Shown here one piece after another: positions 47,901-59,699 of a stretch of 64,000 nt of DNA. The translations under genes were made by a program, and so were the position numbers. The notes under the pieces are model-generated. The model did not search any database, was not told the DNA's origin, and worked only from the letters and a program-made list of their open reading frames with translations. The stretch is from NCBI RefSeq assembly GCF_037042905.1, contig NC_087247.1, forward strand, positions 38,643,420 to 38,707,419. The letters run 5' to 3'. Position 1 is the stretch's first letter; each line of letters opens with the position of its first letter. This DNA comes from Lytechinus pictus (taxonomy: Eukaryota; Echinodermata; Echinoidea; Temnopleuroida; Toxopneustidae).

Positions 47901-50900
47901 TTTTTTTTTTTTTTGGGAGGGGGCTATTTTTCTTTACCTGGCTTATTACTTCTCTTTCATTTAAGGTGCTTTTCTTGGAACTTTTTTTTACTACTCCTCC
48001 CTGTGCAAAGGCCTCGTCATTGGGGTCACCGTCAACATCATCTTCCGTTGTGTCATTCGTGTTGCTGGATGCCCTTCCCTCATATGAATTTATGAGAAGC
48101 TGAAGATAATCGATTTTCTAATCAAAGGCAATGGGAAAAACCAAAACCATAAATTTACAGCACGGTATTATGATATATGAGTTGTCGCTTTCCTGTTTGG
48201 CGTTCAACGATTTAAGGATATAGGGCAAATTCGAACGGGGCAAAATGTATTTTGTTTCCGATTTCTATTTTGAACAATATAATATGGATTTGGATTTTCA
48301 TGTAGATCGAGAAAATAAGAGGGTAACATGTGAGTATTTAAATAATGTATTATTTCATCATATTGGAGACACATAATTTACACATGTATAAAAAAAATGA
48401 ATCAATTATGATTTCATGTAATAACATATAAGAAAAGGGAAAGTAGGGACATGACATTATCAGCCTACCTAATGAATATTCATAATGAAGTGCATAGAAC
48501 TGTTTTCACAAAATATTGATAAAATTTAAAATTCAATAACTTCGTTATTTATTATCCGATTTTGATGAAATATTCAGAACTTTGCTCAATGAATTTTACT
48601 TTATTTATTTAGATATAAATATTTTCAGCCCGGACCATCCCTTTAAGGGACCCCATTTCAATCCCCACTTCTAACATAAGGTGTGAGAACAAGGCACTGC
48701 ATAACACAGGATACAACGGTGTTTTGTGCTCTCTGGGCCAACCTGGATCTGTGCATGCCTGTGCATGGATCATCAAGAGACTATCAAATTAAGCACTTTG
48801 GTAAGATGACTAGATTAAGTAAAATGGGACTCAAGAATTTAATCATGGTGAATCTGCCGTTGTTGCTGTGGGAAAAACTTCTTACGACTTGAAAATTCAT
48901 TTGTTGAATGGAATATTATACAGGCTACATTTATTGAGTAATTAGAACCGTGTGCAAGATGCTCGGTAGGAGCCAAATATATGTTTGGCTATATTGGATA
49001 TATGAGCCGGGATATAGGAATCGGTTTTTTTTTCTTAAAAAATGTAGATGTGTCATGTTGATGTGTTTGACTGTGTATATTGGTTATAGTTTAACTAAAT
49101 TTGTTTGACATGGACGTGGTGTTTATAAAACAGGTTGCCTGAAAAGAAGATGTGTAAGAAGGCTACAAACCTTTCTTGCACTCGTCGACTCTTGGCGTGT
49201 TACAATCGTCCGTTTGACGATTTCAGAAAAGAATTGTGTTGATTTCTTATTGATGATATTAAATCCGAAATATTCCAGGAGAGGAACAGTCCAAGGGAAG
49301 AGATCTGGTGGAAATTAGAAGCCAGCAAATGGAAAATTATTACTTTTACTCAAGCTGTATATGAATTGCAATACATTTATAATTTACTCTGACTTTACCA
49401 GCATGATTATCAGGCGCGGATCCGGGGGGGGGGGGGGGACAGGGGGCACGTGCCCCCCTTTTAAGAAACGAAAGTAAAATTTGTAATGTAAAAATGCTAT
49501 TAAAACCGAGGTGTACCCCCTCTTTTTAAATTGAAGACTTGTTTTTTTTTTGCTTATCAAATTTTTTGGGGTACGAAATGTCCTTAATTTGTAGTTGAAA
49601 ACCTTTTTTTTTTGGCTTGTCACAATTTTCCTCCGAAAAATTTACCCCCTCTTTTGGAAAATCCTGGATCCGCCCCTGATGATTATGTATCCACTTGTAG
49701 CAGTAGATACAATATTTCATTAGTACAGGGGCCCATGAGTATATAGACCCAGGAAAAGACGTATGACCAGTTTCAATTTCCTAATCGAAAATTGAAAAAT
49801 AAATGGACATGATTATTTTTTTTAATGTTCATCATACATCGAGGGGGGGACCATGTGCTTTTCCTAGCCCCGCCAATGTCCGCTTGTCCAAAAGAAAATG
49901 GGGATCTTTATTTTTAATAGGTGTTTTCAATGGACATAGGAAGATCCAGGGGGCCGCAGGCCCCCTCCCACTAATGGCGGCGTAAACAGAACAAAAAGGG
50001 AAAAAGAAAGAAGATGAAGGAGATGAGAAAGAGAAGGAAACAAAATAAGAGGAGGAAAGAAAGTGAAACAAACAAGTGGAGGGGAATAATTGGAATGTTA
50101 AAACAGGTAATTAGGTGTGGGGATACTAGTGTGTCGTAAGAGAACGATACATACTATTGAAATTATCCCTAAAAGTAAGTACATTAATTCTTTATTAAAA
50201 ACTTGCTTAAGTAAAATCAGCTTATGGCCGATCAGGGATGGTTCAAAATACACACCCCCCCCCCCCCTTATTGGCAAAAGCTGGATCTGCCATGGAATGG
50301 AAATATTGATCCAGATTAAAAAAAAAGCCCAAATGGTCACCTACTTGAAAACAGTACTAAAGGACTGGCGAATGCATTGGATTCAAACGCCGTCTTTGCA
50401 TGGGTTACGAAAGGATCATTACGGTTTTCTTGTGAGTCAATCTTGAGTCCAAATGCACAGCTTGCGATACTGTCCATTGCGTATGCTCCGATTAATCTGA
50501 AATGCAAATAAAATAATAATACTACTACTACTACTAATAATAATAATAATGATAATAGTGATAATAATAATAAGAAAAAGAAGAAGAAGAAGAAAAATAA
50601 GAAAACTAATATTAATGATAATAATAATAATAATAATGAATATTGATAATAATAATGAATAATGAATATTGATAATAATGATAATAATGATATAGGTAAT
50701 GCATCTAAATGGCAAAATAGTATTTATGAAATCATAAACGAAAAGTATAATAAATGTAAAAGAATGTGAATCACAGATGATAACAGTAAGATTTGGAGTG
50801 CCCTAAGGTTCAGTATAAGGCCCATTATTTGTATTATTTCTTAATGACATCAACAATCTGAAGTTTTAGAGCTAATATTATTTGCAGATGACACGAGTGT

Positions 50901-53900
50901 TTATGTCACATCAAGACATTACTACTTTTCGAAATAAGTTCAAAATATTTTTTAAAAAGTTAATTTGTTTAATAATAATGGATATGGACCTCTTTCTATA
51001 ACAAAAGTACTATTGAAGTTTACAAATGAAAAAATCAATAAATAAACACGTTTTCATAGCCAATAGTTTGCAAATATCATGCCATTATTTTTTAATCTAA
51101 AAACTTGAGAATGTCATGTATTTATTGATATACAATATTTATTCATGAAACCAGCCAAGTTCTGGTTTTTTTCTTCAATATTTCCAATTTAATAGAACGG
51201 GGGGGGGGGCACTTCCATTGACGAGTTGATACCATAGGTGACCAAAAAAAAACACCTAAAAAGGATATCTTTTTCAAGATAGGGCACGTTACGTACTTAA
51301 CGTAATGAAGAAAACTACGTGTTATACGGTCCAATTTGCGAGGGGTATAACTTATCTCTTTGCCCCAACACTGCAGCCCGTATTCTGAAGTCGGGTTTAA
51401 CTTAAACTCAGGTTTAAAGTTGTGGTTTAAGTATGGATAGCAAATTGTTACATACATCACTAACAGTAGATATATAATATTTCAGCTTATTTGGCTCTCA
51501 AATCATTCATAATTGTCTAGGAAGTATAAATAGATGATTGTCTTCACCATCGATGAATCAGGAAAGAGCACAGTAAACATAAGAATCATACAAATAAATT
51601 AAAAAAATGACACTTTTGGCTTCCCATAATTTTAGCATAAAGTTAGACCATGGTATAAGCGTGTTTAGGGTCCGATTTGAGCGAGGTGTGTATGTGGGGT
51701 GGTACTAAACCAAATGAAAGTAAGGCAAAGCCGACGTCCGTGACATAACAATTACATGTAAGATATCGTTGTACTTGTTTAGGGGCTTAGTTCAGGGAAG
51801 GGTACCGTTTTGTTTCTAATACTTGTTAAGGGTAGGGTTTCACACGCCAATACTTAAGGGGTGCATTTTCAGAACATGAAAATTACTTGTTTAGGGTGCT
51901 TTTCGAAACCCCATGGTCACGCATGGTATCCACTCGTCAATGGAAGTGGCCCCCTAGGCCATGAGCATTAAAGTGGATATTCTAATAATTTTCATATTCC
52001 TTTAACGAGAAATTCAAAATACTATTTTTTATAAAGGTCTTTTAATTTGGAATGGGGTGTTAATTGCTAAAAGACTTATTCAAACACTAAATATTTTCAC
52101 TAGAAAATGAAATATCAAAATATTCAAAGTTGAAATGATAACCGAAAATGTATGTGTGTATGGGGGTGTGGACGTTGATGGGTATCTGTATACTTGTATA
52201 TTTGAAAATATTTTTATTGTGGTATGGTTTCAGATCAACAGCTCAAAAAATATATATATTTTACATGACCTTATGGAGACTGGTTTTGATATAAGACTCT
52301 GTTTTTCTGCCTTTCCAAATAATTTCTTAAATTTTGTACATGATTATTATTTGTTTTATGTTGTTCTTTACCTATTATATATATGTTTTACATTTGTACA
52401 TCTTCTATTACATTTGCATGTTCTTAATGGAAATGTTTCTTGATCAATGAACTGAATTGAACAGAATTGAAATAGTGTACATTAATCTCATCAAGTGTAA
52501 AAATGTAATTGAAACCAAAATGTATCTATTTCCAAATCTGCTTAATTAATTATGCCATTTTTAAACAAGTCACTACTTACTCTTTAAATTCAATGAATCC
52601 ATGAAGTTCCTGTCGTTTCTTTAAGTGCTTCATTAGCGTACTAGCACAGTCATTTACCAGCGGTGACATCTATGATAATAACAAATATATGATATAATGA
52701 AGAGCAAGGCCAAGAATATAAGGGGAAATTGGACATCAAGGAGCGCTATTTTGATATGACTGCGATTAATTGAGGCGAGAAAGCCAATTACTTGAAATTG
52801 AATTACAAAGTTGTCCCCATCAAAAATGAAATAAAAATGAACACTATCCCCAATGCCGTACCAGTACGGTCTTCGAGAATGTCACGCGTTCAATAAAGAG
52901 GCTTATAAATCCAAGTAAAGTACTGATCATTGCAATTTTACAAGTAGGCTCATACGCTACTATAGTAGCTGCCCCTTTACATTTCTTCTGGTCTTTAATA
53001 GTTTGTGAAACTGAATAAACTAAAGACGAATCCATGACTACCAATGACTTTGCTAAAAAAATTGTGATATGTATTTGGGGAAAATCGATTTAGGGCATTT
53101 AGAGAGGAATAGAAGCGCTCAGAGAATGGAAGAATGAAACGAAAAGAGAAATAAAATTACTTGTTTCATCTTTGCTGCGCTGAAGGTAGGTGTAACAACG
53201 TTTCTGATTCCCTTCCAGTGATCATCTTTGGTCACGAATAGGGCGTCATTCAAGTCATTACTGAACAATGGAACAACCTGTATGAATGATTAAAACTATA
53301 TTCAAACCCTAATACTCTCGGGGTGTTATGGTCCCCTCGACGTTTTGCGGTGCAAATTCGTAACCCGAAAAGCTCACGCCAAGACGTTTCGGGACTTAAA
53401 AAAGTGGCAGAAGTAGGCCTATCCGTCGTGCAAAATGAAAGCTCCATCACTTGTCAGGCCTATATAAAGAATACATAGGCCTACATATTCCCAGGTCGAA
53501 TATGCTGTAACGTTACATTAACCTTTCGTTTTCTCGCATCTATTTCTTGTTTCTGCGGGAGTTGGTCCATGGTCATACATCATGAGCCAAGAAACGAGGG
53601 GGGGGGGGGGGGGCTTTCGCCCCCCTGTTTTTCCGTACAACACGTGAAATGACCCAAAAAGTTGGAATTGTGTGTATGTGTACCCCTATCCCTATTTCGA
53701 AATTTGTCCGCGGTCACTGTCTATGTCTAGAATAGATTAACATTTCAAAGTCCATTTGAAATATCCAGGTCGGCAAAGTGTGACGTTAAAGCCATAGTCC
53801 CGACCTTTCGTTGGAGAACGCGAACGCTTATTTACGACGTTAGTTGATTTTGGAAGAGACTTTTGGGCCCGTCGTCAAGGCCGTAAAACTCTGTCCTGCA

Positions 53901-56764
53901 ATGCAAATTGTGTGACATGAGATTTTTTTTTTCGTTTCGCCTCTGCAACGGAAACATTCAATATGCGTTTCGTGTGCAAAATTCTTGTTGCTACTATGGT
54001 AACAGCGATATATCCGATCTAGGACGACTTTCCAGAGCCACATTTGGTTCCTCCCAGAGCTCGAGAGGCCGCCTGGGGGGCCCACTTCCATTGATGAGTG
54101 GATACCAGGCGCGACCACGCGTAAAAGGGGACAGAGTAGGCAAGCCTTTGTAACGTTATAAGGGTGCCAAAAACGATGTTTAAAATACTGAAAAAAGTGA
54201 TATATTTCCAATACTTGTAGGGTTTCACAAGCCAAATACTTCCAAATACTTGTTAAGAGATGCATTTTCATAATCTGGAAAAGCCTTGCTTCTCTTGTTT
54301 AGGATGCTTTTCGAAACCGCATGGACGTGCCTGGTATCTACTCATCAATGGAAGTGGTCCCCCCGGGAATTTGAATCTAATCCCCCATTTCAGGGGAAAG
54401 TAAAAACATAATGCCCATTGCATTGAGTGCTAGAGGCATATCGTTTGTGTAGCGGGAGTAAACAACAAAAAAAAACCCCGCAAATTTGGCTGGTACGTGT
54501 TCAGACCAACGAATTATATTGTATTTCTGTGGTTCAGACGTATACATGCTGTGTACATAATCAACGCATACGAAATGGTTTCGGCTGGAGAGGTGATCTG
54601 ACCCATGGAATCAATTGTCAGAGATCCACCAATAATCCACATTAAATGCAATATCAATTCGATGGACTGTAATGATCTATATCTAAGCCTTAATTCAGTA
54701 AGTTTTTTCCTCACTCAATATGTTCTCGATTTGTTTGAAAAACCACTTTCTTATCCATGTCATAATCTATTGTGGGCCCTGCATTTCGAATATCTCCAGC
54801 CAGCTATCATAGTAGAGGCTCGATGATGACCATCAGTCGTAATGTACATGCATGTATGGTGCGGGTGTCGCGGGAAAGAATTTTGCACACGAAAAGCAGA
54901 TCTGTAGGGCCTGTAACCCCCCTGTAACACAAAGCTTAGCATTGATTGTAGAGCAGTTTTCTACGTTTGATTCTATTGACTATAATGTACAATCAATCTT
55001 AACAATCAAGACTAGTGTATGATTAAGCGTTAACTTTTGTGTTAGGGGACCCTAATATTAGCGTCCGTGATGATTGCGAAAGGTGGCTAGTCACAAACCA
55101 GTGTGCGGTTATTGTCCGTACGTTGTTAGTTTATTAGGCCACGGTCACCACGGTTGTTTTTTTTTTTAAGGTGAAAGTGATGAGAGAGTGGCAGGTGTAG
55201 GAAGGGAGTACGTCAACGTATGCCACAAGCAGGGCCGTAAGTCGGTCCGTGCATTATATTTGTGCGCGTACGTGAGCTGTATGTGCCTACAACGTGCTTA
55301 CAACTTAGTACGATGTCCGTGCGATCGCCAAGATCGTTCAGAGGCTGTATTCACTCGCAAGTTGTAAGTGCGTGCAAGTGCGATGAACGTTGGCACTAGA
55401 GGGCACGTGGGTCACCCATAGAGATGGATATATATTCACCTCTATGGCGTCACCCGTAATGGGGGTGAATCCATAGCCCGCACGCAGACCGCACTCAGCG
55501 AGAGTTCTTCATGCATCAATATAGTGCTACGTCGTGTCTGCGATCTCCAAATCGGTACGGTGGCAGTACCCACCACATACGGATCCCCAAATTTTGCCCA
55601 AGCATTATTTTGTAGACGGCACGCACCTGCAAGTACGGCCATATGGGACCAACGCTTAAATGTAACGCCGTAGCAATACGTACCCAACGATTTGTGAAGC
55701 TACTGAAACTTTTCACCATGATTTCCTTCAGCATGTCGACATCACTAATAGCGAGGCCAGGTCGATGAAAATCGCACAGGCTGATATGGATAACCAAAAT
55801 AGAGAAAGAGAAAGAAAGAGAGAGCGGTAGGAAGAGGTGGGAAGCAATAATATGTGGCAGTAAATACACTGATGATAACTGTAATAAATATGAATCGAAC
55901 AACATTTAATAAAAAAAAAACCTGGACAAATATGAAACTGAAATTGAAAAAAAAATCAATTAAGTTTAACAATTAACGAAAGTATGAATGGTATCGTAAT
56001 TATCTATATTTTTATTTTAATTTTACTCTTGTTTTGCAAAATTGCCTCAAGAAATAATCGGAGTCAACACAAATAAGAAGAAAAAACAACAACCATGATT
56101 ACATGCATACCCATAGATGTTCCCTAGTTTCTGGTTGTACTCGAGAAAGGCATGTTGGATTCCCTGTATAGTATTAATAAAATAAAGGTGAAATTGGCCG
56201 AGAAAGAGACGGTGGAGAGAGAAAGAGAGAGAGAGAGAGAGGTGAGAAGAGGTATGATGATAGAGACGAAGTGGTATACAGGTATACACGAATGAGAATA
56301 AATAAATCTCAGATTTTTTTTTACTCTAAATAAATGAGTTTCACCCATCTTACGATTCTCAAGAAAATAAAATCCATTAAATCCAACAACAAAAAATGTA
56401 ACTGCAATACCTAAAAAAGTTGTTAGATGGCTACCACTCTCATTAAGATTTCATTAAAGAAAGGTGAGTTGTCATTTCGATAATCTTTTTTTATTGACCA
56501 GATCGTGTAATTTTATTTTTTTCTTCAGGTAAATTATATGTTGATTTTATAATACGATTGTTCGTTTTGTTTGTTGATTTGAGCTGTCAAAAAAAAACAT
56601 TTTGTCTGAACTATATGAATTCATAATACTATCAAAGATACAAAGATGACTGATCATAAAATATTCTCACCTTTAGCCATTGAAGCGTATTACCAAAGAT
56701 TGGAATTGATGGGGGAGACTTGATACCGTGTCTCTTCCAGTATGAACGAATCCAAAGATCGTTG
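44674..56764 (-). CDS. Cytochrome P450, CYP3 clan; 11 exons, N-terminal exon not found
   Basis: Eleven minus-strand exons (56671-56764, 56111-56163, 55684-55780, 53161-53277, 52581-52669, 50345-50496, 49171-49304, 47938-48117, 47376-47596, 46576-46713, 44674-44935) join in phase with GT/AG borders into 511 residues. All P450 hallmarks are present: C-helix WKGIR (about residue 102), I-helix AGYETTS (312-318), K-helix ETLR (369-372), [10 protein letters not shown], and heme loop [10 protein letters not shown] with Cys449. The [19 protein letters not shown] block and overall order are those of the CYP3 clan (CYP3A/thromboxane-synthase-like), ER-anchored monooxygenases of lipids and xenobiotics. 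The first exon (membrane anchor, roughly 20-30 residues) must lie at higher coordinates. An acidic/Lys-rich insert in exon 48117-47938 makes it longer than CYP3A. At least five introns carry transposons. Confidence 0.93.
45303..45897. mobile_element. TTAA-flanked MITE in the last P450 intron
   Basis: Left AGGACAAGTCCACCCCAAAA, right inverted (TGGGGTGGACTTGACCT), TTAA at both borders (45299-45302, 45898-45901), 595 bp. Shares TCATCAAAATCGGATG and its inverted mate with 40570-41173 but has different extreme termini: a sister subfamily. Confidence 0.85.
46071..46345. mobile_element. Short hAT-like MITE in the last P450 intron
   Basis: CAGGGGCGGATTCAG at the left and an inverted-like TAGATCCGCTTCTG at the right, with long G and C runs inside. 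The flanks (TTATGTTA / TGTTATGT) are only an imperfect duplication. Confidence 0.6.
46576..46713 (-). CDS. P450 exon (PERF region)
   Basis: Acceptor CTTACAG, donor GACAG followed by gtaagc. Encodes the beta-2 and meander segments, including [18 protein letters not shown] and [10 protein letters not shown]. Confidence 0.94.
47376..47596 (-). CDS. P450 exon (I to K helices)
   Basis: Acceptor TCAACCAG, donor CCTAT followed by gtaatt. Contains the oxygen-activation motif AGYETTS and the K-helix ETLR, with [15 protein letters not shown] between. Confidence 0.95.
47938..48117 (-). CDS. P450 exon (G-H, with acidic insert)
   Basis: 60 codons. Acceptor GATTAG, donor CCAG followed by gtaaag. Starts [11 protein letters not shown] (family: DFLQLMI.S), then a Thr/Asp/Glu-rich and Lys/Ser-rich stretch ([21 protein letters not shown]), ending LNEREVISQ. 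The insert is longer than in CYP3A. An acceptor 18 bases downstream (CTTCAG) would also be in frame but would remove the conserved DYLQ. Confidence 0.85.
48331..48642. mobile_element. 3' half of a TTAA-type MITE
   Basis: The right end CAGCCCGGACCATCCCT is followed by TTAA, with the conserved inner segment (TTATCCGATTTTGATGAAAT). The left half is missing. In the P450 intron between 48117 and 49171. Confidence 0.75.
49171..49304 (-). CDS. P450 exon (F-G region)
   Basis: Acceptor CCACCAG, donor AGAAAG followed by gtttgt. Encodes [14 protein letters not shown] then [17 protein letters not shown]. Confidence 0.88.
49411..49678. mobile_element. hAT MITE with exact 8-bp TSD in a P450 intron
   Basis: CAGGCGCGGATCCGG ... 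CTGGATCCGCCCCTG, flanked by ATGATTAT at 49403-49410 and 49679-49686; 268 bp, no ORF. A clean, probably young insertion. Confidence 0.9.
50345..50496 (-). CDS. P450 exon (E-F helices)
   Basis: Acceptor ATTTCAG. The donor TTCAA followed by gtaggt was chosen over the gtgacc four bases downstream because only it keeps phase with the next exon. Encodes [19 protein letters not shown], a CYP3-clan signature, then [12 protein letters not shown]. Confidence 0.88.
50513..50697. repeat. TAA/AAG/GATAAT microsatellite cluster
   Basis: Compound trinucleotide repeats (TACTAC, TAATAA, GAAGAA, AATGAT) just outside the P450 exon at 50345-50496, on its acceptor side. Confidence 0.9.
50790..51060 (+). pseudogene. 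CR1/Rex-like RT fragment
   Basis: Plus-strand translation in broken frames gives the RT palm pattern: [19 protein letters not shown], then [10 protein letters not shown]. The catalytic FADDT box is intact but stops and a frameshift flank it. Inserted in a P450 intron, antisense to the gene. Confidence 0.7.
51198..51956. mobile_element. MULE-like MITE (copy 2)
   Basis: GGGGGGCACTTCCATTGACG at the left, inverted CGTCAATGGAAGTGGCCCCC at the right. Interrupted or expanded relative to 39024-39574 by DNA starting near CCCGTATTCTGAAGTCGG (51378). No clear TSD. Confidence 0.7.
52130..52480. other. Intron DNA with a LINE-tail-like end
   Basis: An open frame at 52135-52443 has no recognisable domain. 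The GAACTGAATTGAACAGAATTG motif at about 52449 resembles CR1-type 3' ends. Confidence 0.3.
52581..52669 (-). CDS. P450 exon (D helix)
   Basis: Acceptor ATCATAG, donor AAAGA followed by gtaagt. Encodes [20 protein letters not shown] and ELHGFIEFK. Confidence 0.88.
53161..53277 (-). CDS. P450 exon (C helix)
   Basis: 39 codons, phase 0 at both ends. Contains [20 protein letters not shown]; the W and R contact the heme propionate in P450s. Confidence 0.92.
54073..54365. mobile_element. MULE-like MITE (copy 3)
   Basis: GGGGGGCCCACTTCCATTGA at the left; inverted TCATCAATGGAAGTGGTCCC at the right. Shorter, internally deleted relative of 39024-39574, in the P450 intron between 53277 and 55684. Confidence 0.7.
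55684..55780 (-). CDS. P450 exon (beta-1 region, B helix)
   Basis: Acceptor CATATCAG, donor TTGG followed by gtacgt. Encodes [20 protein letters not shown] then FSSFTNRW, matching the CYP3 block [19 protein letters not shown]. Confidence 0.9.
56111..56163 (-). CDS. P450 exon ([18 protein letters not shown])
   Basis: 53 bases, acceptor ATACAG, donor TATGG followed by gtatgc; phase 0 in, 2 out. Corresponds to the A helix. Confidence 0.85.
56671..56764 (-). CDS. P450 exon: proline-rich hinge
   Basis: Acceptor TTACAG; donor AAAG followed by gtgaga. Encodes [19 protein letters not shown] then [12 protein letters not shown], the proline-containing hinge after the membrane anchor. Begins with the last base of a codon, so an upstream exon is required. 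Confidence 0.9.
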
Positions 56765-56767
56765 CTG

Positions 56768-58560
56768 TAATAAAAAAACCAATCAAAGTCAAGTAGCAAT
56801 ATTGTAGTTTTACTATTCAGGTATGAATCATAAGATATACGAAGGAAATTATATATGGGGAAGTTTGTTATGTTCTGACATGTTCACGGAATGGGGGGTG
56901 GGGTACAATTAGTCAGGTTCACTACGTTCATATTTGGGCTTTCGCCGGATTTTTTTTGAGAACTTGGAAACTATACATTTTTGGAAAGGTTATTGTATGA
57001 GGATTCAGAATAACAATGTTTCCATTTGCACCGTGACTTATATGGCCGCCATCTTGGATTTTTCAAAATGGCCGCCAAAAAAGGGTTTTCGACAATATCT
57101 CAGCTTCCAAGTAACCTAGGCTAGAATCATGATTTTGACACCTAAACCACCATTTCTGAGGTCAAGGAATCTATTGTTATCACAATAACTAACTTTATTC
57201 GAGAAATAAAATCATTTTCATGATATTTTTTTGCATTTTTCTATGTAATCCCAGACCAGAACTCATATCAAATTCCAAATTAAGTATTCCAAATTAAGGA
57301 ACCTGAACATATCTTTCAATAAGGGAGATGTTAAATCAGTGTGTCATACACATGTATATGCTTTTTCTAATCATTTATCATGTGTTTCAGGTTAAGTGAT
57401 CAAGGTCAAAGGTCACTTAGGGTCACTGAAATTTGACCATGTTTGGGTAAATCTTAACCAAGGTTAGAGAGGATATGGGTAATAAATTATCATAGATCAT
57501 CTTGCATGAGTTTCAAGTCACATGATCAAGGTCAGGGTCATTTTAGGGTTAACTCTGGATTTCTCTACCCAGCAAAACTTAAGCATTGCTAAGAATTTGA
57601 TTTTTCAAGCTAGGCCTACTTTTTGCAAGTCCCTATTCTATAAAACGTCCATATAATGTTCATCAAGTGTCAGCAAATAAATAGATGACTTTCAGTTCTT
57701 CATGTGAAGGTCAGTAGTCAATAGGGGGTAAAAATTGCAGAAATCAAAAAGAGATTAGATTGTAGATTTTCAACAAGTTTGAAATTATCAATCAGTATTG
57801 AGTTAAAGATGTATATAATGATTAACAGGTATCTGGAATTCAATTACTGTGATTTCAGGTTACTGGGTCAAGGGTAATTTCAGATCTAAATCGGAATAAG
57901 AATATATATTTTGCTCATAATCTTTAAATACTTCATCACAGTTAATGATACTTTTATAAGATCTTTTTTGGATCACAAATGTCAAGTCAAGGTAAAAGGA
58001 CACATTAGGTCAATGAACTTTGAATGTAAGATGAATTTCCTTTTTTTATTTTTTAATCATTCATCTTACATGAATGGTATTTGTTTTTTTAAGTCAGTAC
58101 TTGTGCTATATTGAATTATTTTATGCAGGTTATGCTGCCAGAAGCATTTTGTTTAAGTTATAAACAATATTCCTCAAAATAACCTTTTACTTCCTACTGA
58201 CCTGAAATTTCATTCATCAATTTTCTTGATAACTTTTTTTTCATGAAATATGTCCTTTCACTTACAAAGTTATCTTGACACTTAAAAACCTCACATTGGA
58301 TAAGACTTCAATGTTGACACCACGAACATGGCCAAAGTTCATTAACCGTAAATGATCTTTGGCCTTGATCATGCATGTGACAGCCTTAAACTCATGGAAG
58401 TAGATCAGTATTACCCATATCATGTTGTGGTATCAACATTTTAATATTAACCAAGGATTAGTTTTTGAAATGTCATCACAACTCTGAAAGTACAGACATA
58501 TTTCATGAATATTAGATATACATACTAATAGTTATCAAGTAGGCATGCCACCAAATCGAC
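56768..58560. repeat. Large imperfect inverted-repeat element with AGGTCA half sites
   Basis: The block at about 57350-57560 recurs inverted at about 58320-58470 (CATGATCAAGGTCAGGGTCA against inverted TTGGCCTTGATCATGCATG; ACCAAGG, ATATGGGTAAT shared). It contains AGGTCAAAGGTCA (57403-57415). No exon recognised. The missing P450 first exon could lie within or beyond it. Confidence 0.5.
57403..57415 (+). promoter_or_regulatory. Perfect DR1 nuclear-receptor-type motif
   Basis: AGGTCA-A-AGGTCA, the direct repeat with one-base spacing bound by RXR/HNF4-type receptors in animals. A tighter repeat (AGGTCAGGGTCA) lies at about 57530. It sits on the 5' side of the known P450 exons, but inside repeat DNA; function is only inferred. 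Confidence 0.35.
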
Positions 58561-59450
58561 TGGCTTGTCTGGTCGGTGACAGCCCGCGAGACCGAAGGCC
58601 CGCGAGAAGGCGCCTCGATCGTTGCAGCGGCGTATCAGGTGCCTGTTATGAGAGGGGGAGGGGGCAGAGCCAAATATTTCCCAGTAATTCCGTCTAGAAT
58701 TAGTGGCATAAATAGGATTTCAGTTAAGGGGGCAGTAGTTAGCGCGGGAAGCGCGTTCCGGGGGGAGGGTGCAGGGAGGGAAGTGTACACCCCCCGCGAG
58801 AAGCGCGGAAGGTCCGACGTTTTCTCCGAATTGTTCCTTGCCCGCTCCTGCTCTTCTTACGTACTCTGCCTGTTAACGGAGAGGGGGGGGGGATTAGAAT
58901 TGCGGAAGCTCCGACGTTTCTTTGAATCCACAAGTTCATGAAGCAGAATTACCATAAAAATAAAAGTTAAATGAGTAGAGTTAATGATTAAGTAGTGTCA
59001 GTGAAATTAAGCAGCGTAAGTTTATACTGTAAGTAGCGGAAACACCCCCCCCCCCCGCGAGAGCCGTTTCGTGCGCGTAGTAAGTGTTTCGCACGATTCG
59101 CGTGCTTACCACCGCCCCGTAAAATGAAATCCTGGCAACGCCACTGATTCTAAAGTTAGTTACCGGGAATTATTTGGCTCCCCCCCCCCCCGATAACAGG
59201 CAGATAATGTAAGAGGAGCGAGAGCAGACAAGGAACAATTCAAATAAAACGTCGGAGCTTCCGTGCTTTGCACGGGAAGGGGAAAACTCCCCCTTATAGG
59301 GAGCACCTTTCACGCGCTCAGTATTAAGTGTTTTGCCACTCAGCGTGCTCACTACTGCCCCCTAAAATGAAATTCTTCTGGACTTAGTTACCGGGAAATA
59401 TTTTGGCTCTACCCCCCCCCCCCCCCCGAAAACAGGCAGAGGAAGTATTA
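58561..59450. repeat. G/C-run repeat DNA, decayed hAT-like pieces
   Basis: Repeated blocks: GGAAGCTCCGACGTTT-type words, poly-C runs at about 59045, 59180 and 59411, CTTACCACCGCCCCGTAAAA against CTCACTACTGCCCCCTAAAA, and inverted relatives at 58730-58900. CTGGCAACGCCACTG at about 59133 looks like a hAT right end. No coding exon. Confidence 0.45.
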
Positions 59451-59699
59451 AAGGTATAGTGTATGATTGGTTGTTCTCAGAAAAGGGCAATGAATCAATT
59501 TCAAAATTATTACATTAATTAAATACCTATATTATTGCTCGATTTTATCACGGAAAAAAAACTTGCATAACTTTTCTATTTTCATGATATTGAGGGGTGA
59601 AACATGTATTATATATTTCTCGGTTAACCGTTTATACTTAGGACCTTTCTATTGACGCCCTCTCGGGTTAAAAAATAAATTGATCTTAGAACACTGTTC

